Source: a virus
IMG/VR virus record: IMGVR_UViG_3300031624_000011
Coordinates: 1 to 26,896 of that record
Direction: 5' to 3' (one strand)
DNA: 26,896 nt
The position numbers were made by a program, and so were the translations under genes. Shown here piece by piece: positions 21,030-26,690 of the stretch; position 1 is the first letter of the stretch; each line of letters starts with the position of its first letter. The notes beneath the pieces are model-generated. The model had not been told where the DNA came from. It saw only the letters and a list, made by a program, of their open reading frames with translations, and did not search any database.

Positions 21030-21043
21030 ATTTTCTCCTTTTC

Positions 21044-21118
21044 TGGCAGGGGTGGATGGGATCGAACCACCGACGCCAGGGACCAAAACCCTGTGTTCTA
21101 CCTCTGAACTACACCCCT
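21044..21118 (-). tRNA. tRNA-Gln (TTG)
   Basis: Acceptor AGGGGTG/CACCCCT, D-stem GTTC/GAAC, anticodon arm CAGGG-TTTTGGT-CCCTG (TTG), T-arm GGTGG-TTCGATC-CCATC, discriminator G and encoded CCA. Weak A1-U72 pair is typical for Gln. The stop codon of the upstream ORF overlaps its first two bases. Confidence 0.94.
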
Positions 21119-21296
21119 ATTCATCAATAACTTCAAATGTTTGTATCGTTATAGGATAAAACTTCCTACAATTTTTATTATTTTCTGGATCATAATCACA
21201 CTCGTAACAATTTCCTTCACCCTCAAGCTGTATAGAATCTCCTGGCCTTTGTTTCTGTCCTTTTTTATTATGAAGGCAGATTTTTATTTGGAACAC
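21117..21296 (-). CDS. small Cys-containing phage protein, 59 aa
   Basis: GTG 21296 start behind an AAGGGGG run after tRNA-Asn. Encodes FQIKICLHNKKGQ, GDSIQLEGEGNCYECDYD and KNCRKFYPITIQTFEV; four Cys (7, 30, 33, 43) could bind zinc. The LEGEGNCYEC pattern is familiar from small phage proteins. Its TAG stop straddles the tRNA-Gln 5' end. Confidence 0.55.
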   Translation of the reverse strand: MFQIKICLHNKKGQKQRPGDSIQLEGEGNCYECDYDPENNKNCRKFYPITIQTFEVIDE

Positions 21297-21306
21297 CCCC
21301 TTAGCT

Positions 21307-21381
21307 TGGCTGGCACGGTAGGGATCGAACCTACGACATGACGGTTAACAGCCGACTGTTCTGCCTCTGAACTACGTGCCA
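21307..21381 (-). tRNA. tRNA-Asn (GTT)
   Basis: Acceptor TGGCACG/CGTGCCA, D-stem GTTC/GAAC, anticodon loop CTGTTAA (GTT) with one U-U mismatch in the stem, T-arm GTAGG-TTCGATC-CCTAC, discriminator G and encoded CCA. Confidence 0.94.
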
Positions 21382-21716
21382 GTTAGATAATCACGACCTT
21401 CTTTTAATGCATCTAAAAAACCATCTATTTGTTCATCACCACAGAATATAAAACACTCTTCAATTTCAGTATATCCTAAAAATAGAATTTTAAACATCAT
21501 TTTGATTTTATACCACAATGTTTTAAAAAAATTATCTGATCTCCAATGAGCTGACCAACGAAGTTTCTTATACATATTAAGAAAAATCATATCACAATCT
21601 TTATCTTTTTCTAATTCTAATGTTAAATCACAATCTGGTTCTCCACAAGAACAAGACGCTCTATAATAAACCGAATCTTCAAACTCATGTATTTTCATTA
21701 TTCTATTTGATGTCAT
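21372..21716 (-). CDS. hypothetical protein, 114 aa
   Basis: Contains a Cys cluster CSCGEPDCDLTLELE (about 22-36), a basic helical middle (RSDNFFKTLWYKIKMMFKILFLGY) and ends DALKEGRDYLTGT. GGAG precedes ATG 21716, right after tRNA-Leu. Its TAG stop is U8-A9-G10 of tRNA-Asn, ten bases inside the tRNA gene, so the last codons are shared with the tRNA. Not recognised. Confidence 0.65.
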   Translation of the reverse strand: MTSNRIMKIHEFEDSVYYRASCSCGEPDCDLTLELEKDKDCDMIFLNMYKKLRWSAHWRSDNFFKTLWYKIKMMFKILFLGYTEIEECFIFCGDEQIDGFLDALKEGRDYLTGT

Positions 21717-21729
21717 ATTAATCTCCTTG

Positions 21730-21812
21730 TAGGAGGAGAGAGATTCGAACTCTCACGGGTTACCCCATGCGGGCCTAAACCGCACGCGCCTGCCAAATTA
21801 CGCCACCCTCCC
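21730..21812 (-). tRNA. tRNA-Leu (TAG)
   Basis: 83 nt class II tRNA: acceptor GGGAGGG/TCCTCCT (G-U at both ends), TGGCG D-arm, anticodon arm TGCGG-TTTAGGC-CCGCA (TAG), variable arm GGGGTAACCC, T-arm GAGAG-TTCGAAT-CTCTC, discriminator A. CCA not encoded. Confidence 0.92.
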
Positions 21813-21813
21813 T

Positions 21814-21891
21814 TGGTGGGAAGGGCTGGAATTGAACCAGCGCAAACCTAGGGCTTCAACCTAGTGCTCTACCTGCCTGAGCTACCTCCCC
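21814..21891 (-). tRNA. tRNA-Phe (GAA)
   Basis: Acceptor GGGGAGG/CCTTCCC, D-stem GCTC/GAGC, anticodon arm CTAGG-TTGAAGC-CCTAG (GAA), T-arm GCTGG-TTCAATT-CCAGC, discriminator A and encoded CCA. One base separates it from tRNA-Leu. Confidence 0.94.
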
Positions 21892-21896
21892 CACAT

Positions 21897-21940
21897 TTCA
21901 CCTAAGTAGGTGAATAAAAGTGAGGAGACATAGTCGTCTC
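21897..21940 (-). other. two consecutive hairpins upstream of tRNA-Phe
   Basis: A perfect 18-base palindrome (TTCACCTA-AG-TAGGTGAA, 21897-21914) and a GAGAC/GTCTC hairpin (21925-21940). On the minus strand the second is followed by a short T-rich run, so it could be a weak terminator or a tRNA-processing site. Confidence 0.45.
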
Positions 21941-21958
21941 ATACCTCTTATAATTATT

Positions 21959-22138
21959 TTATTTGTTTTCATCTGGTCTATTATGTTCCTTCATTTCTTC
22001 AATTGTATAAATACCATTAGCCCACAAAAATCCTTGGACAAAACCTAACCATCTATTTGCTTTCCTTCTCCTACCTTCCTTAACAAAAAAAAGGTATTCG
22101 CCAAAGCATCCACAATATATGTTTATAGGTTTCTCCAT
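21959..22138 (-). CDS. conserved small phage protein, 59 aa
   Basis: Encodes MEKPINIYCGCFGEYLFFVK, then GRRRKANRWLGFVQGFLWANGIYTIEEMKEHNRP. The RWLGFVQGxLWxxGIYTIxE pattern is one I know from small hypothetical proteins of many phages. No strong ribosome site; its start lies inside the preceding 46-aa ORF in another frame, suggesting coupling. Confidence 0.65.
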   Translation of the reverse strand: MEKPINIYCGCFGEYLFFVKEGRRRKANRWLGFVQGFLWANGIYTIEEMKEHNRPDENK

Positions 22139-22220
22139 AATTACAAGGTTCAGTAATTTGGAAAGGTAAGACTCTTTCCTTATATATTTCGCATATTTCA
22201 GAAAACTTTTCGTCTTTCAT
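22080..22220 (-). CDS. putative small protein, 46 aa
   Basis: GGAGG lies five bases before ATG 22220, just behind the odd CAT-anticodon tRNA. Sequence KFSEICEIYKERVLPFQITE with a hydrophobic, Trp-rich end (HILWMLWRIPFFC). Overlaps the next gene. Possibly a translated leader for it. Confidence 0.4.
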   Translation of the reverse strand: MKDEKFSEICEIYKERVLPFQITEPCNYGETYKHILWMLWRIPFFC

Positions 22221-22232
22221 AATTCCTCCTTT

Positions 22233-22321
22233 AAGCGGGGGCGGGATTTGAACCCGCGTGCTCTTTTAGGAGCTTCCTGCTTATGAGGCAGGCGAGATTG
22301 GCCAGACTTCTCTACGGGGCA
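22233..22321 (-). tRNA. unusual class II tRNA-like gene with CAT (Met) anticodon and non-pairing acceptor
   Basis: D-stem GAGA/TCTC, anticodon arm CCTGC-CTCATAA-GCAGG (CAT, loop as in elongator tRNA-Met), extra arm GCTC-CTAAAA-GAGC, T-arm GCGGG-TTCAAAT-CCCGC. The extra arm is typical of Leu/Ser/Tyr, not Met. The 5' strand reads TGCCCCG and the 3' strand CCCCGCT, which cannot pair (three C-C clashes). It may be a pseudogene, a decoy or an edited/remodelled tRNA. Confidence 0.65.
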
Positions 22322-22329
22322 TTAATTTG

Positions 22330-22414
22330 CGGAAAGGGGTGGATTCGAACCACCGGAAGTATTATCTTCGCTCCCTTAGCAGGGGAGTGCTTTAAGCCGC
22401 TCAGCCACCTTTCC
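22330..22414 (-). tRNA. tRNA-Ser (GCT)
   Basis: Class II: acceptor GGAAAGG/CCTTTCC, TGGCTGAG D-arm, anticodon arm CTCCC-CTGCTAA-GGGAG (GCT), long variable arm with GAAG/CTTC, T-arm GGTGG-TTCGAAT-CCACC, discriminator G. CCA not encoded. Confidence 0.94.
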
Positions 22415-22416
22415 CT

Positions 22417-22617
22417 CTATTTAAGATTCCACTTTTCTTTCCACATCTTTTCAAACAACACTCTTGCTTTGGCTTGTTGAACAAACGATAAATTTTCAAA
22501 CCAAACACACTCTGTCCCACCACATTCAGGACAGTTATCTGGAGCCCAACTTCCGCCATTCACAAAGAAGCTGTCTGCTATTAAACATTTTTTACATAAA
22601 AGTAATTTATCTGGCAT
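22417..22617 (-). CDS. zinc-ribbon miniprotein, 66 aa
   Basis: CKKC (residues 8-11) and CPECGGTEC (29-37) form a likely Cys4 ribbon, followed by a basic Trp-rich helix. GAGG precedes ATG 22617. The TAG stop lies two bases before tRNA-Ser. Confidence 0.6.
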   Translation of the reverse strand: MPDKLLLCKKCLIADSFFVNGGSWAPDNCPECGGTECVWFENLSFVQQAKARVLFEKMWKEKWNLK

Positions 22618-22626
22618 AATATCCTC

Positions 22627-22863
22627 TTACTTTTTCCTTACCATTTCATCCCAATTTTTAGAGAAAGCTTTCTGATTCTTTCTCTTCCAGGCTATAAAGC
22701 CTCCTTGATCTTTCCAAGTCCTGTAAGTCATTAAAATTAAAAATATACTTATAATTCCAAAAAACACATTTTGCATTCTAACCATAGAATAAAATAATAC
22801 TATACATGCTAGGACTATTAATATATCACTAAACATTACCATTAATTGTACTAAATACTTCAT
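22627..22863 (-). CDS. two-helix membrane protein, 78 aa
   Basis: Two hydrophobic segments (about 5-25, FSDILIVLACIVLFYSMV; and 33-47, FFGIISIFLILMTY) and a basic, Trp-containing cytosolic tail (WKDQGGFIAWKRKNQKAFSKNW). GGAGG precedes ATG 22863. Not recognised. Confidence 0.6.
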   Translation of the reverse strand: MKYLVQLMVMFSDILIVLACIVLFYSMVRMQNVFFGIISIFLILMTYRTWKDQGGFIAWKRKNQKAFSKNWDEMVRKK

Positions 22864-22907
22864 TTTGTCCTCCTATATTTTCCGTTATCGTTAATATAAA
22901 CCAATTG

Positions 22908-22979
22908 TGCCCAAGGCTGGATTTGAACCAACGGCTTCCTCCTTGTAAAAGAGGCACTCTCCCCCTGAGTTACTCGGGC
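22908..22979 (-). tRNA. tRNA-Val (TAC)
   Basis: Acceptor GCCCGAG/CTTGGGC, D-stem ACTC/GAGT, anticodon arm CCTCT-TTTACAA-GGAGG (TAC), T-arm GTTGG-TTCAAAT-CCAGC, discriminator A. G1 is also the last base of the upstream gene's TAG stop. Confidence 0.94.
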
Positions 22980-23293
22980 TATGTTATATTATATTTTTGC
23001 TTATAGTTTCTTATGTATTCCCGTTCATATCCCATGATATCAAAATGACCATCTATAATTTCTTCCTTCTCATACCATGGCGGCTGCCATAAAGTGTGTC
23101 CTTTTTTTAATTCCTTTTTTATAAAAGATACCAATTCTTTTTTCGTTTTAAATTCAGCATAACTAACTGTCCATCCCATTACCGGCTTACCATCAATAAA
23201 AGCATTATGTCCTTTCCAGTTGCCTGTATATATCTTTGTGTTGTACCATTTTATTTGAACACAATATTTTTCAGTTTTAATATTTCTCATCAT
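22979..23293 (-). CDS. hypothetical protein, 104 aa
   Basis: From ATG 23293 (AAGGA behind tRNA-Ile): MMRNIKTEKYCVQIKWYNTK, GHNAFIDGKPVMGWTVSY, FKTKKELVSFIKKELKKGH, WQPPWYEKEE. A beta-rich N-terminal half and a basic helix; not recognised. Its TAG stop uses G1 of tRNA-Val, so RNase P cleavage would leave the mRNA without a stop. Confidence 0.6.
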   Translation of the reverse strand: MMRNIKTEKYCVQIKWYNTKIYTGNWKGHNAFIDGKPVMGWTVSYAEFKTKKELVSFIKKELKKGHTLWQPPWYEKEEIIDGHFDIMGYEREYIRNYKQKYNIT

Positions 23294-23305
23294 ACTGATT
23301 CCTTG

Positions 23306-23377
23306 TAGTCGCGGATGGATTTGAACCAACAACCAAAGCCTCATCAGGACTCTGCTCTACCATTGAGCTACGCGACT
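23306..23377 (-). tRNA. tRNA-Ile (GAT)
   Basis: Acceptor AGTCGCG/CGCGACT, D-stem GCTC/GAGC, anticodon arm GAGTC-CTGATGA-GGCTT (GAT, two G-U pairs), T-arm GTTGG-TTCAAAT-CCATC, discriminator A. CCA not encoded. Confidence 0.92.
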
Positions 23378-23384
23378 ATACTTG

Positions 23385-23458
23385 AGCCCCCAGTAGGAAT
23401 CGAACCCACGACATGCTGCTTACAAGGCAGCTGCTCTGGCCTGCTGAGCTATGGAGGC
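23385..23458 (-). tRNA. tRNA-Thr (TGT)
   Basis: Acceptor GCCTCCA/TGGGGGC, D-stem GCTC/GAGC, anticodon arm GCTGC-CTTGTAA-GCAGC (TGT), T-arm GTGGG-TTCGATT-CCTAC, discriminator U. CCA not encoded. Confidence 0.94.
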
Positions 23459-23459
23459 A

Positions 23460-23550
23460 TGGCGGAAGAGGTAGGATTCGAACCCACGGGGCTTTTGACA
23501 CCCTCTAGTTTTCAAAACTAGCGCCTTAAACCAGACTCGGCCACTCTTCC
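23460..23550 (-). tRNA. tRNA-Ser (TGA)
   Basis: Class II, 91 nt with encoded CCA: acceptor GGAAGAG/CTCTTCC, TGGCCGAG D-arm, anticodon arm CTAGT-TTTGAAA-ACTAG (TGA), long variable arm GGGTG...CCCC, T-arm GTGGG-TTCGAAT-CCTAC, discriminator G. One base from tRNA-Thr. Confidence 0.94.
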
Positions 23551-23552
23551 TT

Positions 23553-23741
23553 TTAATCTAAACATTTACACATCATACTTTTTAAAATCTCATAACCCGT
23601 GTAAGGTGCGTCACTATCACAATCGGAGGAAGGATCGTGCCCTTCTCTATCGCCACTGATAACATGAATCTCACGTGTCTCTTTGTTTATCATTAAATTT
23701 ACGTTTACCCAACCATCTGGATACGATTCGCTATTTCCCAT
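23553..23741 (-). CDS. hypothetical acidic protein, 62 aa
   Basis: ATG 23741 with GGAG upstream. Contains VNVNLMINKETREIHVISGD and a Cys/Asp-rich end. The upstream ORF (23751-23948) is in the same frame, separated by one TAG and three codons, so amber read-through would fuse the two proteins. Not recognised. Confidence 0.55.
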   Translation of the reverse strand: MGNSESYPDGWVNVNLMINKETREIHVISGDREGHDPSSDCDSDAPYTGYEILKSMMCKCLD

Positions 23742-23750
23742 TTCTCTCTC

Positions 23751-23948
23751 CTAACAAATACCACTTATTTTATATTTTTCGATAATTTCAGCTATTTCTT
23801 CCAAGACTTCTCTCTTAACAGCCTTGTTCCTAAGATTTAATTCTTCAGAACTAAGGAACTCTGTTATGAGATTATTCTTTTCATAAACAGCATATTTGTG
23901 ATGGATGCTATTTAATCCTAAGTATTTTACATAATATCTTTTCTTCAC
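23751..23948 (-). CDS. hypothetical basic/helical protein ending in TAG, 65 aa
   Basis: GTG 23948 is preceded by AAAGGAG (an in-frame ATG at 23963 lacks a site). Sequence KKRYYVKYLGLNSIHHKYAV then a helical half (VKREVLEEIAEIIEKYK). Ends TAG at 23751-23753, in frame with the next gene's ATG 12 bases downstream. Confidence 0.55.
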   Translation of the reverse strand: MKKRYYVKYLGLNSIHHKYAVYEKNNLITEFLSSEELNLRNKAVKREVLEEIAEIIEKYKISGIC

Positions 23949-23969
23949 ATATTCTCCTTTCATTTTATT

Positions 23970-24383
23970 TAGTAGGTAGATAGTAGCAGCATTACTTATT
24001 TTCTATAATTTACTACTATTTTTTCAATCGTTTTACCATCATCATTTAATAAATATGCAATTGTATCAAATGTAACTGTATATTCCTCGCCGTCTTTCAT
24101 CCTACAAACCAATCTTTTAACCCAATATTGATCCCAGTCTAAACAATCCGAACAAGCATTCCAATTTTCCCCTTCAGATTCTACATGAAAACAATTACAT
24201 TTTAAAAGATCAAAGAAAACTGAATCACTAAGAGGAAGATCGTTTATATTTTTCCTCGTGTAATCCTTAGAAACACTAACTTTATCTATTTTATCTATAA
24301 TCCAAAAATTTTGATCGTCTATATATCTCTCTATCTTTAATATCATGTCTGTCTCCTTCCTACTGTCTACTATCTATCTACTA
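23970..24383. repeat. 17-bp inverted repeat flanking the 116-aa gene
   Basis: 23970-23986 and 24367-24383 are reverse complements with one mismatch (TAGTAG-R-TAGATAGTAG). They bracket the ORF at 23996-24346. Low-complexity TAG/TAGA composition, so chance or slippage is possible. Confidence 0.5.
23996..24346 (-). CDS. hypothetical protein, 116 aa
   Basis: GGAG precedes ATG 24346. Has a Cys-rich centre (CNCFHVESEG, then CSDCLDWDQYW) and a C-terminal beta region (YTVTFDTIAYLL). Flanked by the 17-bp inverted repeat. Not recognised. Confidence 0.6.
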   Translation of the reverse strand: MILKIERYIDDQNFWIIDKIDKVSVSKDYTRKNINDLPLSDSVFFDLLKCNCFHVESEGENWNACSDCLDWDQYWVKRLVCRMKDGEEYTVTFDTIAYLLNDDGKTIEKIVVNYRK

Positions 24384-24387
24384 TTGT

Positions 24388-24801
24388 TTATACTGGCCAT
24401 ACATAAGGAAGCGTTTCTTCCTCCGGCCAACCAATTTTAATATACCAATTCCAGCCTTTCTCTTTATCTTTTTTTAATAAATTACTTCTATGTGAAGCGT
24501 GAAATTCTTTATTACCTAACCATGGTGGATAACCAGTATCAGGTAATGATTTTCTAATGTGTCTTAGCTTCACAGCAGTTTTCCCATACCATTTACCTTT
24601 TAATTGTAATGTTTTTTGACAAAATAATAAATATTCTGTCAATGATTTTTCATATCCGCGCCACATTTTATGCGCGGGATGATTTTTCCACCCACCATTT
24701 AATAATGTCATGCCTTCTCTATAATACTGATTACCTAAATGTTTAGGATGAAGACATTTTGCGCTTTCAAAAAAATCTGAATATGGTAAAAAAGTTTGCA
24801 T
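24388..24801 (-). CDS. pyrimidine dimer DNA glycosylase-like protein (T4 endonuclease V superfamily, MSMEG_6728 type)
   Basis: 137 aa. The N-terminus MQTFLPYSDFFESAKCL, then HLGNQYYREGMTLL, WKNHPAHKMWRGYEKSL and, near the end, PPWLG, HASHRSNLLKKD and LPYVWP are the conserved blocks of the bacterial/phage MSMEG_6728-type proteins placed with pyrimidine-dimer glycosylase/endonuclease V. It should remove UV photoproducts; activity is inferred. ATG 24801 follows the -10 of P7 by seven bases, at the expected transcription start. Confidence 0.82.
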   Translation of the reverse strand: MQTFLPYSDFFESAKCLHPKHLGNQYYREGMTLLNGGWKNHPAHKMWRGYEKSLTEYLLFCQKTLQLKGKWYGKTAVKLRHIRKSLPDTGYPPWLGNKEFHASHRSNLLKKDKEKGWNWYIKIGWPEEETLPYVWPV

Positions 24802-24808
24802 ACCTTAC

Positions 24809-24836
24809 AACATAATCATTAAAATCTATTTGTCAA
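24809..24836 (-). promoter_or_regulatory. phage promoter P7 (TTGACA-N16-TATGTT)
   Basis: -35 at 24831-24836, -10 TATGTT at 24809-24814, spacer 16 with AAAT and TTAATGAT blocks. Drives the endonuclease-V-like gene and probably the tRNA field below. Confidence 0.78.
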
Positions 24837-24873
24837 GTATCAAAAGTTCTTTATAATGCTTTAATCTTTATGT

Positions 24874-25098
24874 TTACTCATTTTCCGAATCCACCAACCA
24901 ATGCCACAATGCTTTCCAATATGAGTCTTCATATGTAAATATCCAACCATTAAATCCAACAAAATTTGTTATGAAAGACCAAAATCCCCACACACAATTA
25001 CACTCTTTGTTCTTACACAGAAACATTGGCAGGCCAAAGTATATTATTTTATATGATTCTTCTTGTTTGCATAAAGGACACTTCATTTTATAACCCAT
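24874..25098 (-). CDS. Cys-rich, Trp-rich small protein, 74 aa
   Basis: CPLC (8-11) and CKNKECNC (28-35) suggest a zinc-binding knuckle; the rest is strongly aromatic (VWGFWSFITNFVGFNGWIF, WKALWHWLV), perhaps membrane-associated. GAGGTGGT precedes ATG 25098. Not recognised. Confidence 0.6.
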   Translation of the reverse strand: MGYKMKCPLCKQEESYKIIYFGLPMFLCKNKECNCVWGFWSFITNFVGFNGWIFTYEDSYWKALWHWLVDSENE

Positions 25099-25225
25099 AC
25101 CACCTCATATATTTAGATCGATAACGTTTGTTTGCAATATAAAACCATAAAGGAAATGCTTGATTTGCTGCATAAATATCATTTGCAAATACTTTTAATA
25201 TTCTTTTTGACCAATTTACTTTCAT
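25088..25225 (-). CDS. basic miniprotein, 45 aa
   Basis: ATG 25225 two bases after the upstream stop; encodes MKVNWSKRILKVFANDIYAA then aromatic/basic residues (WFYIANKRYRSKYMRWYGL). Overlaps the next gene's start. Real size and function are uncertain. Confidence 0.45.
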   Translation of the reverse strand: MKVNWSKRILKVFANDIYAANQAFPLWFYIANKRYRSKYMRWYGL

Positions 25226-25226
25226 T

Positions 25227-25586
25227 TTATTTCTCACTATCAAATATTGGAGGAAAAAGTTTATTTATTTTACGAGCCGATTTAAAATCCGGCATAATAA
25301 AAATTTCTCTCCCGTCTTTTAAAATTATATTACCAGGCTGACGACCGTGCCCACAACAACAAGCTATAGTTTCAATACCTGCTTCATTAAGAGTTTTAAT
25401 TATTGGAGCTATACATTTATCAATATTCCTTGATCTGCCATTTATATTTATTATTTCAGGAGGCTCACCACAAACTGAACAATAATGTAAATGATCAACT
25501 ATACAATCAGTTCCAAAATATACCCATCTGTTTTGGTTTTCATCAAACTCTATTTCATGTCCTCTGTTAAAAGAGCGTGCGGTCAT
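25227..25586 (-). CDS. conserved phage Cys/His protein, 119 aa
   Basis: ATG 25586 overlaps the UDG stop as TAATG. Contains CSVCGEPPEI (about 36-45), and GIETIACCCGHGRQPGNI (about 70-87) followed by a strand IILKDGREIFIMPD. The CCCGHGRQPG pattern occurs in small hypothetical phage proteins and probably binds metal. Confidence 0.65.
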   Translation of the reverse strand: MTARSFNRGHEIEFDENQNRWVYFGTDCIVDHLHYCSVCGEPPEIININGRSRNIDKCIAPIIKTLNEAGIETIACCCGHGRQPGNIILKDGREIFIMPDFKSARKINKLFPPIFDSEK

Positions 25587-26149
25587 TATATAAATTCCTT
25601 TAAACATTTTTTTGCTAATTCAAAATCATCAATAACTTTTGGATAATTTTCACTCTCTACTCCCCCACCTCTCACTAAATAAGAAGGATGGAATGTTGGA
25701 ACTATTATAATACTATCAGTATAGTACAATACTTTCCCTCGTAATTTTCCTATTGGCAAATTCGAATCTACTAAATTTTGAGACGCATCTGCGCCAAGGG
25801 TTATAATAACATATGGTTTTATTAAACGGATTTGTTCATCCAAGAAAGGACGGCAGGAATCTATCCATTTTTTAGATAGAGATTTCCCTGCCGCAACAAA
25901 ACATTTGACTAAATTGGATATATATACATCGTTGTAGGTTAGATTTACTTCATTTAATATAATATCTAAAAGTTTTCCAGCCCTACCAACAAAAGGTACC
26001 CCAGCCAAATTTTCATCGTGAGCAGGAACCATCCCACATATCATTATCTTAGCTATTGGATTTCCTTTATCAAATACCGGATTTATTCTTCCTTTATATA
26101 ATTCACAAGCAGTACATTCTGCTGCTACATGCCTTACCTTTTCAAGCAT
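25586..26149 (-). CDS. family 4 (iron-sulphur) uracil-DNA glycosylase
   Basis: 187 aa. Four cluster-ligand Cys are present: C12 and C15 (CTAC), C83 and C99. Motif 1 is CGMVPAHDENLAGVPFVGRA (38-57; usual form GExPGxxED...G.PFVGRAG) and motif 2 HPSYLVRGG (154-162). Family 4 enzymes remove uracil from DNA. Motif 1 is degenerate at the first positions (GMVPA for GEAPG), worth noting for activity. AAGGAAA precedes ATG 26149. Confidence 0.92.
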   Translation of the reverse strand: MLEKVRHVAAECTACELYKGRINPVFDKGNPIAKIMICGMVPAHDENLAGVPFVGRAGKLLDIILNEVNLTYNDVYISNLVKCFVAAGKSLSKKWIDSCRPFLDEQIRLIKPYVIITLGADASQNLVDSNLPIGKLRGKVLYYTDSIIIVPTFHPSYLVRGGGVESENYPKVIDDFELAKKCLKEFI

Positions 26150-26174
26150 AACTATTTCCTTTTAAATCTTATAA

Positions 26175-26234
26175 AACTCATTGATTATCACCTTATCCTT
26201 TTATCCGATATTTAAAGCTGAAAAACAATGAGTT
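26175..26234. other. 9-bp inverted repeat in the intergenic gap
   Basis: AACTCATTG (26175-26183) and CAATGAGTT (26226-26234) flank a 42-base gap between two minus-strand genes. Could be a protein-binding site or weak hairpin; no T-run. Confidence 0.35.
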
Positions 26235-26236
26235 AG

Positions 26237-26671
26237 TTATTCTTCTGTATCAAACAATTCTAATCCTGGATTATCAATTGATTTTTCAACCAATTCTTTG
26301 GTGGATTTAAAAATATCAGAACTATAAATCTTTTTTTCTTCAGTAGAAAGTTCGATATATTTTGGATACCACTCCTCCATGCTTGCTTTAGCTTTCTTTC
26401 CTGGTTTACACCCAAGCTGTTTAGATTTTCTATTAATACAAGCAGCAATTTTTTTCTTCGTTGCTGTTGAAAAATTTGATCTACCTAAATAAGCTTTAGC
26501 TGTGGCAACATGTTGGCAATCCGGGACTGGGAATGATCTGTTTGGACCACAAAAAGTAGACGCTTTTAATTTTTTTCTATCTTTCGTAGTAAGTTTCTTG
26601 CTTGTTTCAATAGCTTCTTTAGCTCGTTCAATTAAATCGTCTAATGTATTTTTATCACATTCACAACCCAT
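26237..26671 (-). CDS. conserved phage protein of unknown function, 144 aa
   Basis: GGAGG precedes ATG 26671. The middle LKASTFCGPNRSFPVPDCQHVATAKAYLGR and IAACINRKSKQLGC form a block (FCGPxRSFPVxDCxH...A...CxxRKxxxLGC) I know from phage virion-region and prohead-associated proteins. N- and C-terminal thirds are charged helices. Function not known. Confidence 0.65.
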   Translation of the reverse strand: MGCECDKNTLDDLIERAKEAIETSKKLTTKDRKKLKASTFCGPNRSFPVPDCQHVATAKAYLGRSNFSTATKKKIAACINRKSKQLGCKPGKKAKASMEEWYPKYIELSTEEKKIYSSDIFKSTKELVEKSIDNPGLELFDTEE

Positions 26672-26690
26672 AATACTTATTCCTCCTTAT

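Noticed and set aside
22283-22480. Plus-strand ORFs across tRNA genes (also 20948, 21141, 23315)
   Set aside because: They are antisense readings of tRNA genes and adjacent small genes, with no ribosome sites.
3218-23753. Genome-wide reassignment of TAG
   Set aside because: Several genes end properly in TAG. Read-through at 22417 would run through tRNA-Ser, so TAG is still a normal stop in this region.
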